DNA of 64,000 nucleotides, taken from assembly GCA_020726505.1 (NCBI GenBank), contig JAHLEZ010000003.1:2666001-2730000 (forward strand), in the 5' to 3' direction. The position numbers and the translations under genes were made by a program. The notes under the pieces were generated by a model, which saw only the letters and a program-made list of their open reading frames with translations, made no database searches and was not told the origin of the DNA. The stretch comes from Leptodontidium sp. MPI-SDFR-AT-0119 (lineage: Eukaryota > Ascomycota > Leotiomycetes > Helotiales > Leptodontidiaceae). This document shows, piece after piece, positions 1 through 10,624 of this stretch (positions within the stretch are counted from its first letter, which is position 1; the number at the start of each line of letters is the position of its first letter).

Positions 1-934
1 CTGCTGGGACGAGGAAGTTGGGGGCAAATTCGAGAGGGGGTGGAGTGGTGCTTGGGATGCCACCTACGGGACCGCCTTCGAGAGGGTGGGTGGGTTGGAC
101 AGAGCTTGGGCGGAATGGGTCGCTTGGTGAGCCGCGGTCGATGCCTTTGCCTTTGTCGGGTTTGGTGACTCGTGGTGACTTCAGGCCAGGGGGTGTGTTT
201 ACGGCGGCTTTGAGGGTGATGGGTGGGTGGTTGTGGAAGAGGACGAACAGGTGGAAGAAGCTCGCTCGGAGTTTGTGTGCTAGGACTTTGAGCTCGCCGG
301 TCTTGACGACCATGGGTAAGACATATTCCTCTAAGATCTTGAGACATTCTCGGGTGTACCAGATGATGCGGCAGTAGAGATCAACGGATTTGGTGTCCCG
401 AGTGGTATCTAGTCTTCGAAGTTTGCGAGCTCGGATGACTTTCTCTGAGAACATAGTGATATTGCCGAGGATTTGGAACAAGCTCTGGGAGAGCAATGGC
501 TGGTCGATCTGGATGTTGCGAGCAAAGTTACCCAGGAACTTCATGTCTACTTCGGAAGAAGCCATTTCGTAGAAAGCGTCAACCGTGGATTGGAAGGCGT
601 CCGAGTCGAGGATTGCGTGTAGTTCTGTCAGAAGTCCACCACTCAAGTTACAGCCAGGAATTGGCTCAGTACACAAGTAGCAGTCTGTGGTAGATCGAAG
701 ATTTGTTTCAACAGCGATGACCGCTTTTAGCAACGGTGCGTCTCCTCGAATTGGTGCTTTTGGGAGATGTCGCCTCTCTGGTTTCAATTGAGTTGCCTTT
801 ACGATATCGTTGATCTCCTGTAAGCTATCGAGAAAATCCTGGGTATCGAAAGGTTGATCGGGGTCTCGAGGTCGAGGTTGAGGCTCTCCAGGGATTCGAG
901 ATCGAGGATTGGGGTCTATTCTGCGATTAGCCAT
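1..934 (-). CDS. 14-3-3-like domain protein, N-terminal part (runs off left edge)
   Basis: An uninterrupted minus-strand frame begins with ATG at 934 and is still open at base 1, giving about 311 codons. The first 25 or so residues are Pro/Arg-rich, followed by a helical region. Residues near 150-250 include MASSEVDMKFLGNFA, ARKLRRLDTTRDTKS and ELKVLAHKLRASFFHLFVLF. These resemble a divergent fungal family that is annotated as 14-3-3-like, distinct from the canonical BMH1/ArtA proteins; I recall this resemblance and did not compute it. After that comes a low-complexity Pro/Ser/Thr tail. If the family is right, a role as a phosphoprotein-binding adaptor would be expected, but the phosphopeptide pocket cannot be confirmed here. 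The coding frame is real given its length and protein-like composition; the name is less sure. Confidence 0.5.
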   Translation of the reverse strand, partial: MANRRIDPNPRSRIPGEPQPRPRDPDQPFDTQDFLDSLQEINDIVKATQLKPERRHLPKAPIRGDAPLLKAVIAVETNLRSTTDCYLCTEPIPGCNLSGGLLTELHAILDSDAFQSTVDAFYEMASSEVDMKFLGNFARNIQIDQPLLSQSLFQILGNITMFSEKVIRARKLRRLDTTRDTKSVDLYCRIIWYTRECLKILEEYVLPMVVKTGELKVLAHKLRASFFHLFVLFHNHPPITLKAAVNTPPGLKSPRVTKPDKGKGIDRGSPSDPFRPSSVQPTHPLEGGPVGGIPSTTPPPLEFAPNFLVPA

Positions 935-3900
935 GTTGATTGATGCAAGTAATCTGCTGCATTCAGGAAAATTGAAAGATGGTTGTTGTTTTGAAGGTGA
1001 GATTGAGTTGTGCGGAGAGTCAAGGTTGTGGACTTACCAGAAAATCAACCGTGATAGCTTCTTGGTTGATGCCTGAGAAACTGAGCTTGTAAGTTCAGTT
1101 CGAGGTGATGTTCCAATAGACCTCGAAGTTGTTGTGTAAGATCAAAGTTTGAAGTTCGAAGTTGTGAAAGCTGAAGTTGTGGTTGTCGAAGTTGTAGTGA
1201 AGATATAAAAATTAATATTGCCGAGATTTGATGCCTCACCAATGCTGTCTCGCTTCTGTCCTTTGCTAGTCCAAATACAACCCAAGCTTGCCGAATTATT
1301 AGTGTATTAAGTCCTCCCAATGCTACCTGATACGAGAAATAAGATGCTGAAAGTCGATTGAAGTAATTAATGCCCTGGAATTCAAGCCACACGGTTGGGC
1401 ACTGGAGGCCGACACAACCCAACACACCACCAATCTGGAAGCACAGTCAGACCCAGGAACCAGAATACACGTGGAATGGACGTTGGACAGTGCCAACAGA
1501 CAGCTGTCACCCAATTGAGCTTCACTAACCCTATTATTACAGGCCTGTCCTCTGGCGTGACTGGCAATGGCTTGGGAGCCAATGGTTGGCTGTCCGGCTG
1601 GCAGGCAGATGATGGCTACGGCCACAGCCACCCAATTCTCAGCACGACAGTCGCCGCGAACCCTTTAATCCTTCGAGCAATGGAATGGAACGCGCACAAA
1701 GCATTTCGGCTTCTGAAGAGGGCGCAATTGCACCTGCGAGCAGCAAAAGCGGTGGAGGCTGTTGGGCGTGGGTGGGCAGCAGAAGGTGAAGTTGGGAATG
1801 CAGCGGGCCGACCCTCTGTCAATTGAACGACGCAATGCGCTACAATAAGCAACAGAGCAAGACGGACAGGGCAGAATAGGACAGGATGTTTGGACAGAGA
1901 CAATTGAGGACTTGCCGATCCCTCGGATGGACAATGAGCGTTGGGGATGCAGTCGACGCGTCGGGGCTTTTCTTTCTTCAATATCGCGTCCCAGACAACA
2001 ACAACAATGAAGCCAAAGGCAAAAGCAATTGCAAAGCAAAAAGCAGAGCAGGAAAGACAGACAGCACGACGACGATGGACGAAGCCTTAGGTAAGTAGGT
2101 AAGTATACGGGCCCGCCTCCCACTTGATTTGCCCCCTCGCCGTGCAGCACGCTGATGCACAAGCTCTCTGATCTAGATGTGCGACCGCTGTAGTTGCAGA
2201 TTCTGGCGTAGATGCTTTGCTGCACGATACGTGGCAGCGCATGCTGGCTCTAGGTGGTGGGCTGCCACGAAGAGACGGTGAGCGAGCGGCCTGGCCTGGG
2301 TCTGGGTGCCTCAAACAAAGTCCAAGCCGACACCATGCTGCTTTGGGTCTGCGCGTGGAGAGCAGCTATTGGATGCGGCAGCTGGCCAATTCTCTCAATG
2401 CCCATCTGTGAGGCACGCCCAACACCCACGATACCATGCGGAGGTACACTTCACCTGGAGTTTGATACGAGACGTATCTTTGGGATGGAAAATCGCCGAG
2501 CGCATGCACCTGTTCATGCGGGCGCTGGGTGCTGAGGAGAGCTAACCAGCAACTCACCCATTTCACTGGACGGCGGCCATGTCGCCCGCAAGGCCTCACT
2601 CTGCGGACCATCCAATGGCATGCGCAAAGCAGCTGAAGACTTTGGTGGCAGGAATGCAGTTCTGTCAAGGCCCTACCACCAGCCACGGTTATTTGAACGT
2701 CTGCTCGTCGCAGTGGTCCAACCTCCTGTATTTTCAACAGCTGGTAGCTATGCCAGCTCATCAATGACCTCAGTCCCCATTCCGCTTGGCCTCTATATAT
2801 GCGGCCTTCCCTCCCTTCGGCCTGTCCCATTCGCGTGGAAAAGAATGGAGAACTTCGTACATGACATGTTCGCCCCCAAACGACCAGCCTTCGCTTTTTC
2901 CACCTCTTAAGGACCGATCTGATGGAAAGACAGATAGCCTGTCCCTCCCCTAAATCCCACACAGCTAAATCTTGAATCGTCAGGAGGAAATCGTTGCTAG
3001 AGGTTACTTTGTCCCTCGTCAGACCGCTTGTTTCTTGATATGTTCGGTTCCAGGCCCAAGGTTCAGGAGGGGGGTTCAAGACACTGCACTCGGTGCACTG
3101 CATATGCAGTTTGAAGCGAGAAATTAAGGGGTGCATTTAATCTATCACTTGGAAACAAGCAAGGGGTTCGTGAACGTCGTACTCAACAGCTTTACCCTTT
3201 GGACTTGCTCCTTGCGCTTAGAGGAGCAGCTTGTTTGAGCAACGAAATGCTGTGAAGAAGCGCCAGGACCTCTTTGCTGCAAGTCACGTGCCTTTCTATT
3301 TACCTAGGTACGCAGTACCTAGTCCGGTGCTGAGTATTTGCCATTTGCTATTGTTACGGAGAATATTTATTATATTCTTTAATCTACCACCCTTACACCC
3401 TTTTTTTTTTATGGCTTTCGTTCTTGCAGCCAATTTGAGGTACCTACTCCTACCTAACCAATCACATCACGTGAGAATTGCCTTCCAAGCACCTTTACGG
3501 TAGTCCCTTTGCTATCTCTGGAGTCCTCAACTCAACTGTGATCTCTAATGCTCATTGAACTTCGCAAAAGTCATCAGTCCCTCCTCCCGTCCCATCATCA
3601 GTTACGATTACCACTCAGCTGCACCCAGCTCATATTCCAGTGGTCGCAAGAAATCAACACATGCCTAGCTTAAGGACTACCAGGTCTCCCATCTAGTCTT
3701 AAGGTGCCAGGAGGACCACAGGAATACATGAAGCGCCACGTTCTATTCTTTGACCAGGTACTATTTCAACTCTTACTGGGCAAGAAAGTCGCCTGAAAGG
3801 ACAAAGCTTGTAAGTGCAGAGCACGAGACGGTTCTTACCTGTGAGAATCTCGGTGATATCTCAAAGATAGATGATGCCCTTCCAAGTCGGGACTAGAGCT

Positions 3901-4351
3901 TGATATGTACCTTGATCTACTAAGAGAGGAGCACCGTGGGAGTGAATGATTTCAGTATGTAAGTCAGTGCGTGCGTGAATTCTGATTTCTGGGCATTGAT
4001 TTACAGGTGATTTGTGACAGGATTGCATCTTCTCATTGAACACTATCTCCCTAATTCTTCTCTTCTCTTCAAAAATGTACTTTTCATTCAAACCCCTCAC
4101 TTTGACTCGAGCCTTTGAAAAAAGACTTGCAACTCGCTGTATACATACAGATTGAGTAAACAATGATTGTTTACCCATCCTCGCTTACACCCATAACCCC
4201 ACAATCTGCTACTGGCACCTCAATCCGACGACTCCTACCAAATCTTTTGAGGAACCAACTTCCGGTCAAAATGCTCCCTCCCAATCTGGTGGTCATCCGA
4301 ATAAATAAGCTTTCTCATAATCCCTTCTTACAATAATCAAAATCAAAAAAA
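935..4351. other. Long intergenic region, no gene supported
   Basis: About 3.4 kb between the 14-3-3-like gene and the HET pseudogene. Overlapping open frames exist on both strands (the longest is minus 2366-3136), but none gives a recognisable protein. Bases 1120-1200 hold a degenerate GAAGTT-rich run, probably in the leader of the minus-strand gene. TAGGTA/ACCTAGGT motifs occur near 2087-2103, 3301-3320 and 3438-3460. A CTATATATG TATA-like box lies near 2793. The region is probably a large regulatory region. Confidence 0.5.
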
Positions 4352-6710
4352 ATGTCCCGAGGCCTCTTCATATACATACCCACCTCTCAAAACCCAAGAT
4401 TCCATCCGCCTCCTCCATATCCACAAAGCGCAGCACATAGACGAGCTACTCTCCGTCAACCTCACCCAAACGCGTCTTTCCTCCCTCACAGACTCCCCAA
4501 GAACCAACACAAGCAGAAATACAAAGCGCTATCCTACTGCTGGGGCACTCAAGAAAATCCTCAACCCGTTATCATAGCCCAACGCATCCTCTTCATAGGC
4601 CAGAACCTAAGCGATGCATTGCACCTCATGCGGAAACCCTATGGCGATACAGTGATCTGGGCAGACGGTCTGTATATCAACTATGACGACTTGGAAGAGA
4701 GCAGCAGCCAGGTGACGGAAGATCTGCTCGGCTGCAGCGAGGACTGTTGTCTTCCTCGGTCTGGAAGGAGGCAGTACGTCGATCTCTGCTTGGAATTATC
4801 TGGAGTGAGGAAGTCATGCCTTTGGCTCTGAGCCGGGGAGTAGTTCTACACCTGGTGAGCAAGTGTAAATAGAAACTCGAACATCAACAGCAGGGTTCAG
4901 AGGCGGTCTCCAAGATATCGAGATCGACGTCTTCGCACGCCCTTGGTTCCGCAGAGTCTGGGTCATGCAATAAGCCGTCGTGTCAAGAAATATCCTCGTT
5001 CAATGTAGCCAGAGACGTGTATCCTGGGACGACTTCTGCAGGATCCTACTCCGACAGGAAAGAGTTAATGGTAGATACGGATTCAGTCTATCGAGAAACC
5101 ATCTCCATGAATATCTCCTCCGTATGGTCTCAGCTCGATCTGCGTTCCTGAGATCGCGCGGCCAGACGCACCTTCTACTGCCGTGGTATGGCGAGGTTCA
5201 CGATGAGGAATCGAGAAGTGATGAGCTCCTTAACATGCTCTCCCACGCACACTCACTTAAAGCCACAGAGCCGCGCGATAAAATCTTCGCCATCCTAGGG
5301 ATTTCCTTCGGGATAGATGAAGACGATGAAACCTCCCTCATCGATTACTCCCTACCCGTCGTCAACGTTTATCGGAATTTCGCGGAATTCGTGATTGAGT
5401 CGAGCCATAGTTACGATATCCTGAGCACTGTTGCTGCCACACTCACGGATGGAATGCCGTATTGGGTGCCTGACTGGGGGGTTGAAATAGGTCTCTTTCG
5501 GACTATTCTTAGCACTTTTCCTTCAGAGGATGAGGAAAGTTTACAAACTTACCAACAGCTTGTTAGACATAGTCATGATTGGTTAGCAGCAGGGGACACG
5601 GCTGGTAAATCTCTTGTGTGCGTGGGTCGAGTAATCGGGAAGATAACAGAGATGACAACCCCGATCCAGGTCCACGCTGACGAGGAATGGGGGTCCGAGG
5701 GATTGCGAGACAGGCATAAAGATGACGAGGAGGAGTTGTAGAAGGCTATTTTGAGAAAATGGGAAGAATATCCTTGGAATAGATTGAATCAGCAACCGGA
5801 TAGAAACTATCTGTCTGATTCAGCACATGGGACATCAGATCGGAACGATGTTCTGCGTACTGACTTGCTGGGTGTGGGGCATCGTCCGCATAAGCGACTC
5901 GAGAAAATCGTGGCTCTTCCCGCTATCTCAACCACTACTGAGCAAGAAGCCAACGATCACGAACTTGAAGAGTTCTTCCCATATATACGCTCCAATACAC
6001 GAACAGGATTCTTCCCAGCCGGCACATTCGCGCCTCTGGAACACTCGGAACCAAACATTATAGAGGAGAATTTGAATAGCAATAGCTCATTCTTCTCACT
6101 ACACACGCTCAAGAGTCTCCTTGGGAAAGCACACCAGATAGACGATCCATCCACCTCTGAAGAGTTCGCCGTAATACCAGGCTCTATGAAAGCATATCTC
6201 CTCCAACTATCTCGCAAGACCGCCCAATGGACAGAAAACGGCGACATCCTTGCCCGTGGACACGTCATGATTGACAAAACATCTATTATCGATGGTCGAA
6301 GTTTTGCGAAATTTACACCCGTGCCTGTAGCAAATCCATCGTTTGGGAAAGGGGGAGAGGATGAGAATAAGGCGGAGAAGGAACATGTCGCGCTTGTTAC
6401 ACCATCTGCTAGGCCGGGAGATGTCATTGTCCAGCTGAGAGGAGGTAGGGTGGCGTATGTGGTTAATTCGGTTGAGTGTACCGGAGGGAATGAGTTGGAT
6501 GGGTGTAAGTTTTCGAGGAAGAGGATGAGTGGGATGAGGCGTATACTTGTGGGGGAGTGTTTATTAATGAGGAATTGGAAGGGGGTGGATAGGGAAGAGG
6601 ATGGGTTCGGTGGTATTGGAAATAGGAATAGGAGTGAGACGTTATTTATCTTCCAGGAGTGGGATGGGGTGAGTGATGTTAAGAAGACAGATCAGTGGAG
6701 CAGCTTTTGA
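4352..6710 (+). pseudogene. HET-domain (heterokaryon incompatibility) gene, decayed
   Basis: HET proteins act in fungal non-self recognition and trigger cell death in hyphal fusions. The N-terminal HET blocks are here but scattered over frames: SIRLLHIHKAQHIDELL in frame 0 (from 4401), KYKALSYCWGT through WADGLYINYDDLEE in frame 2 (from 4517), then KICSAAARTVVFLGLEG in frame 0 (from 4719) and ARPWFRRVWVMQ. In-frame stops follow: TGA after NYLE, TAA at 4971-4973 directly after WVMQ where family members have Gln or Glu, and TAG at 5739-5741 between EEEL and KAILRKW. The last two fit CAA or CAG changed to TAA or TAG. An extra C near 4355-4358 would explain the first frame change right behind the ATG. 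The C-terminal part (AHSLKATEPRDKIFAILGI, GDVIVQLRGG, ILVGECLL) is otherwise well kept over 550 codons, so decay is fairly recent. No intact HET protein can be made from this copy. Confidence 0.88.
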
Positions 6711-7049
6711 ACGAGGTCTTATATCAACTGCGAGGTGGTTTGTAATCACGATAGTGTGTAGTGATAAATTAGAAGGAGCTGGAAATAAAGAGACTGCCTA
6801 GGTAGAGAGTGAATAAGGAGAGATTAAGCGGGTCGTGAATTAAGCGAGACAGTAAACAATCACAACCGGCATTCCTTCAACATTGCATATGCCATCTGAG
6901 ACGTCTAGCTCTTTATTATAAAGCACTAGGAAAGGTAGTTTGAGAGAAGGACAAACTTTCTTTCTGAAGTGCAAATAACACCCAACCTCCTGATATAGCC
7001 GTGGCATTCAAAGTTTACAGAACTTCGTAATCAACTTGAAATTCTGATG

Positions 7050-7069
7050 GTATCCCCTTAACTGCCAGA
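7050..7069 (+). repeat. Left terminal inverted repeat of the piggyBac element
   Basis: GTATCCCC-TTAA-CTGCCAGA reads as the exact reverse complement of 9058-9077. The outer eight bases (GTATCCCC) lie outside the TTAA, so either the TIR extends past TTAA or the element landed in the centre of a 20-bp palindrome, GTATCCCC-TTAA-GGGGATAC. Confidence 0.85.
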
Positions 7070-7211
7070 AGCACCCAAAGCACCCTCCGATTCAGGGGGG
7101 TTGCCATCACTACAGGGCCTGTGCGGTGCGGGGCAAGATAAACAAAAACATTAACAACTTTATTTTCCTACTTATTTCCTCACTAAAATACCTTACCTTG
7201 AATGTAATACT

Positions 7212-8911
7212 ATGGCCGAATACGCAATACATGATCTTACCGATGCAGGGACTCTCCGTCTAAATGTAGAGCCTCTATAGAATACAGGTGTTACTTTTTA
7301 CCTTATGGAGCTAGAAGACTTCGATTTTGAGGTCTATTTGCCTGAGGATTGCTCTCTAGAAGATCCTATTTCCCTCTTCACTTAATACTATAACGAAGAC
7401 ATGATTGATACAATCGTTTTAGCTATAAACTCTTATTAACTAAGTTGCTTAGAGAATGACTTACTACTAAACTCTCGTGTAAAGGATTAGTTTAATACTT
7501 GCCGCGAAGAAATCTACTTGTATTTAGCCTTCTGTATTTATATAACTGTGTACCCTCTTAATACTATTGAGGACTACTGGAATACGGCTATTTTAACTCT
7601 TTTTCACCTGATTACGAAGGTCTTTTCACGCAATCGATTCCAAGCTTTACGACGACGATTCCGAGTCTCAAGTGACGAAGATGCTTATGTGTTTGAAAGA
7701 GTACCCTCCTTACTTAATTTTAAGTGTACTGGACTAATATTTACATAGATAGAACCGCTTAATACTTATATTTAAAACGTTAACTTGAAGTTCTGGAAAC
7801 CTGGCCGTGATTTGGCTATTGACGAAGTTATTTAACGGTACATAGGCCGATTAAAGGTTATTACAACGATACTTAATAAACTTACTTCTACCGGCATTAA
7901 GATTTGGGTGATTGCACAGTAAGGCTTTTTTTTACGGTGGCTTTACTACTAACTAGGAAAGGGTGGAGGTGCTTTTGGAGTCAAAAAATCAAAGGTCTAA
8001 ACGCTACACAGTCTGTTGTACTATCACTTTTGAATCAACTTCTAGAGGCTATGTATTACGTCTACTTTGATAATCTCTTTACGTCTATTTAACTACTCGA
8101 ATATCTCTAGAAAGAAGGCTTTGCGGCAACTGGCACTTGTAGAGTCAATTCAGGTGTTATCTAGGATCTCGTTGACCTTAAGAAAACGCGGCAAAAAGGG
8201 CCCAATGCGATGCCCTAGGGTACTATAGTTACTTTCCCTATAGAGTCGGAAAACGTACTTTATGCCGGCTTCCAAGATGGGGCATTTGCTCTAGCTATGT
8301 CAACATTTTGGGATGGTAAAACCAAGGTTTTACGGGTACGAAAACGACTAAAAGAGACTGCCGGAAATGTAAAGGTCTCTCGGAAACCCTTTAGAAATTA
8401 CCTTATCAAAAAACTCGCCATTCTAGAGCTTTTTGACGAATACAACTATTATATGGGAGATGTTGACGTAGGGGATTAACTTTAGGGGCATAATGGAGGC
8501 CTTAGGCGTTTACGAAGAGGCCTAATTCAAGCTCTCTATTAATATATACTCTTAGTAGTTCTCACTAATTGTTATTTGATATGTCGATACTCCGAATACA
8601 AGCTTTAGAACGTCAAATTAAGGTCGCAAGACGATTTTCGCCTTTAGCTTATTGAAGTATTAATCGCTATGGGAAAGGATACGCCTGGATCCCGAAAACG
8701 ACAGGTTTCAGAGCTATTTGGAACCTCTTTATTAATCCCTCTTTATTGCCATGAGCTTGTCAAAATGCCGACGAAAGCAAACTGTCGAACATGCCAAGGG
8801 GGAAGGATTAGAGACAGATCAATTAAAAGAGTGGCTCTAGCTAAAGTTGCTAATAATTCTGGCCGATCTAGTAGAAGAGTCACTTCTACATTCGGATGTA
8901 AACAATGTTAG
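7212..8911 (+). pseudogene. piggyBac-like transposase (DDE_Tnp_1_7 type), RIP-like stops
   Basis: Starting at ATG 7212 the frame reads MAEYAIHDLTDAGTLRLNVE and then meets many stops, with some frame changes. Family blocks appear in order: LAIDEVI-RYIGRLKVITTI (near 7810), the GIKIWVIAQ block (7900), YYVYFDNLFTS (8055), KEGFAATGTCRVNSG (8110), STFWDGKTKVLRVRKR (8300), YNYYMGDVDVGD (8440, the family's YNxxMGGVD motif) and a C-terminal Cys-rich zinc-binding tail with CRTC and FGCKQC (8780-8910). At least seven stops are TAA or TAG exactly where Gln is expected, such as before LLEYL, before KEGF and after GVI. These are C-to-T changes in a CpA context. No active enzyme can be made from this copy. 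Confidence 0.88.
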
Positions 8912-9057
8912 GTCCACCTTTGTAAAGCAAATAATTGTTTTGCGTTGTATTATAATAATTAGCTGTAAAATACACTGAATTTGGATGACTGCCTGTAATT
9001 TTAGTGTTCGTCGCTTAATTTAGGGTATCGTTACAGGGGCCTTCAGTGGGTCAAAAC

Positions 9058-9077
9058 TCTGGCAGTTAAGGGGATAC
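9058..9077 (-). repeat. Right terminal inverted repeat of the piggyBac element
   Basis: TCTGGCAG-TTAA-GGGGATAC, the exact reverse complement of 7050-7069. Inside the repeat the two ends share only scattered matches, so the perfect TIR is short. Confidence 0.85.
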
Positions 9078-9479
9078 GCCACCCCACCACTGAAAGCGAG
9101 GAGAACATTCTGATATACTGCAATTCCCAATGAATATGGGGTTTCAAGTACTTCACTGTCAACTACTATGTTTGTTGCCAAATTTGAGATTCCGTTCGGA
9201 AGTCGTGAATGGCTCAAGTCGCCGGCACCGCAAGCAACAAACGAGCTGCGTTTCTTTAATTCATATCAGGTCTTGACCTGAATTCCTAGAATTATGTTCC
9301 AGAAGATATTTTGCCTTCATTATAACAACAAAGCAACAACGCCCGTTATCGGAACGTTGTGCGCCTTGCCGGCATACCTTGCACAAAATTTCCTGTCTAG
9401 CAAGAGCCTTAAATACCTCACTTTTGGACTCCCTCACCGCGATTACAGTCAGGAGCTGAAGTGCTTCTTGTTCTTCCAT

Positions 9480-10316
9480 TGACTACTCGATCTAGACTAA
9501 CACCTACAAGCATTCACGACTTTATATTCACGACTCCCTTTCTCCTCCTTTCCACCGCACGCCAACACACAACTGAAACGGTTTCATCACTTAATCCTTT
9601 GATTAGAAGAGTCGAGAGTCAATTCACCAATTCACCTACACTGAAGCCACTCACTCGTATGTAAACAGCCCACAATTTCGATTTTGATTTCGCAAGAATA
9701 CTCCAGGAGTGTATGTTTCCCACTCAATCCAGCGGGTATAAATACACAGCCATCGAACACCTTAACAGAACACCAATCAGTTTAAGTGCCTGCTCGTCAG
9801 TAACCGGGCCAGAGGAGGGTGCAATGGTGGGAAGGCTAGCAAGAGAACTACGGGACGTAATTAAGCGTATTGAAGTAAAAATAATCGGAATACGGCACAT
9901 CCATCAGTCGTTGGATTTGCGGCGGGGTGATAGATGAGGGAATCAGATTCGCCAAGCCAGTAGAAAGGACAATGAAAGTACATTCGACGAGTGCCTTAAT
10001 CTGACAACAGAAAATCGTTGACTGAGAATCTCACATGGCAGCAAATGTTGACAATATATCAGGCTTGATAATTCATTGAATTCATTGAAGTAAACGTCCT
10101 CACAGCAACCCTATTTCCCCACTACCACCACTTCCCCCATAGCGCCTCTCAACACAGCAATGAAATCCAATCCCCATGTATGCAACCAATTTCACCCTAG
10201 CCAGAACTCAACATCCACCCTCAAGGTTGAGGAAGCGACTCGACATCTAGTCACTCGATGTGACTGAATGGAACCAGCTCGTGGTGAAGTCGAGTGCGAG
10301 AAGGCAGCTGAGGGAT
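9480..10316. other. Intergenic, nothing recognised
   Basis: A 0.8-kb stretch with only short open frames. The first part (9480-9660) is pyrimidine-rich on the plus strand, like a fungal promoter or leader, but no convincing coding frame follows it. Confidence 0.4.
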
Positions 10317-10461
10317 TCAGTGCTATAGCAACATCACCCAGTTAGTCATTTGCTTCCTTTGTACACAGGAGGGAGGAGGTAGAAGAGCGTACAGTGCAGC
10401 AAGAGCAGCTCTCGCAGGTAGTGCATCCCGTACACTTATCGCATGAACAGTTATCTCCCAT
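10317..10461 (-). CDS. Metallothionein-like Cys-rich peptide, 24 aa (two exons)
   Basis: Exon 1 (10461-10393) encodes MGDNCSCDKC followed by TGCTTCESCSCCT. A 70-nt intron (10392-10323) starts GTACGC, carries a textbook TGACTAAC branch site and ends TATAG. Exon 2 (10322-10317) adds His and TGA. Eight of 24 residues are Cys (5, 7, 10, 13, 16, 19, 21, 22), with C-x-C and C-x2-C spacing and no aromatic residues, which is the composition of fungal metallothioneins. Such peptides bind Cu(I), Zn or Cd in the cytosol and buffer or detoxify metal. Reading through the intron would give 37 aa ending in AND; the branch site argues for splicing. It lies 1.6 kb from a second metallothionein on the same strand. 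The Cys pattern differs from that neighbour, so they are not simple copies. Confidence 0.75.
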
Positions 10462-10618
10462 GATTGCGATTTGAGGGTATCTGATAGAGGGGCGTCCTTG
10501 AAGAGTTGGAGTATATTTTGCTTGCTGTTGGAAGTTGGAGGTAGTTGTGATTCTCGAAGCTGAAAGCTAAAGAAAAGAGAAGAAAGAGAAACTCAATTGA
10601 AGGAAGTAGGAGCTGTAC

Positions 10619-10624
10619 TTATAA
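10619..10624 (-). promoter_or_regulatory. TATA-like box of the 24-aa metallothionein gene
   Basis: TTATAA lies about 160 bp upstream of the ATG at 10461 and is followed by a pyrimidine-rich leader (CTTCTCTTTTCTTTAGC) typical of strongly expressed fungal genes. Confidence 0.45.

Larger units (their letters stand above)
7050..9077 (+). mobile_element. piggyBac-type DNA transposon, inactive, with terminal inverted repeats
   Basis: The element spans about 2.0 kb. Its edges are a perfect 20-bp inverted repeat (7050-7069 and 9058-9077) that contains TTAA, the target site duplicated by piggyBac transposases. Taking TTAA (7058-7061 and 9066-9069) as the duplication, the element proper starts with CTGCCAGA and ends with TCTGGCAG. 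It encodes one degraded transposase on the plus strand. The body is visibly more AT-rich than its neighbours, and most Gln positions of the transposase have become stops, the pattern expected from repeat-induced point mutation. Confidence 0.85.
7015..9479 (-). pseudogene. Possible small gene interrupted by the piggyBac insertion
   Basis: On the minus strand an open frame starts at 9479 (MEEQEALQLLTVIAVRESKS...) and a second one (LSHSRLPNGISNLATNIVVD ... LLAFSGGVAYPL) enters the transposon edge. An intron may link them, as GTATGC follows EILCK. If the element and one TTAA are removed, the second frame joins the left flank without a shift as PLKGIPSEF and ends at a TAA (7015-7017) fifteen codons later. 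I do not recognise the protein. The continuity across the insertion is seen in the sequence; that this was a gene is inference from a short frame. Confidence 0.3.

Noticed and set aside
2366..3136. 256-codon open frame on the minus strand
   Set aside because: Composition rich in Arg, Trp, Cys and Ser without any domain pattern, overlapped by several frames on the other strand and by a TATA-like box; looks like a chance frame in GC-rich DNA.
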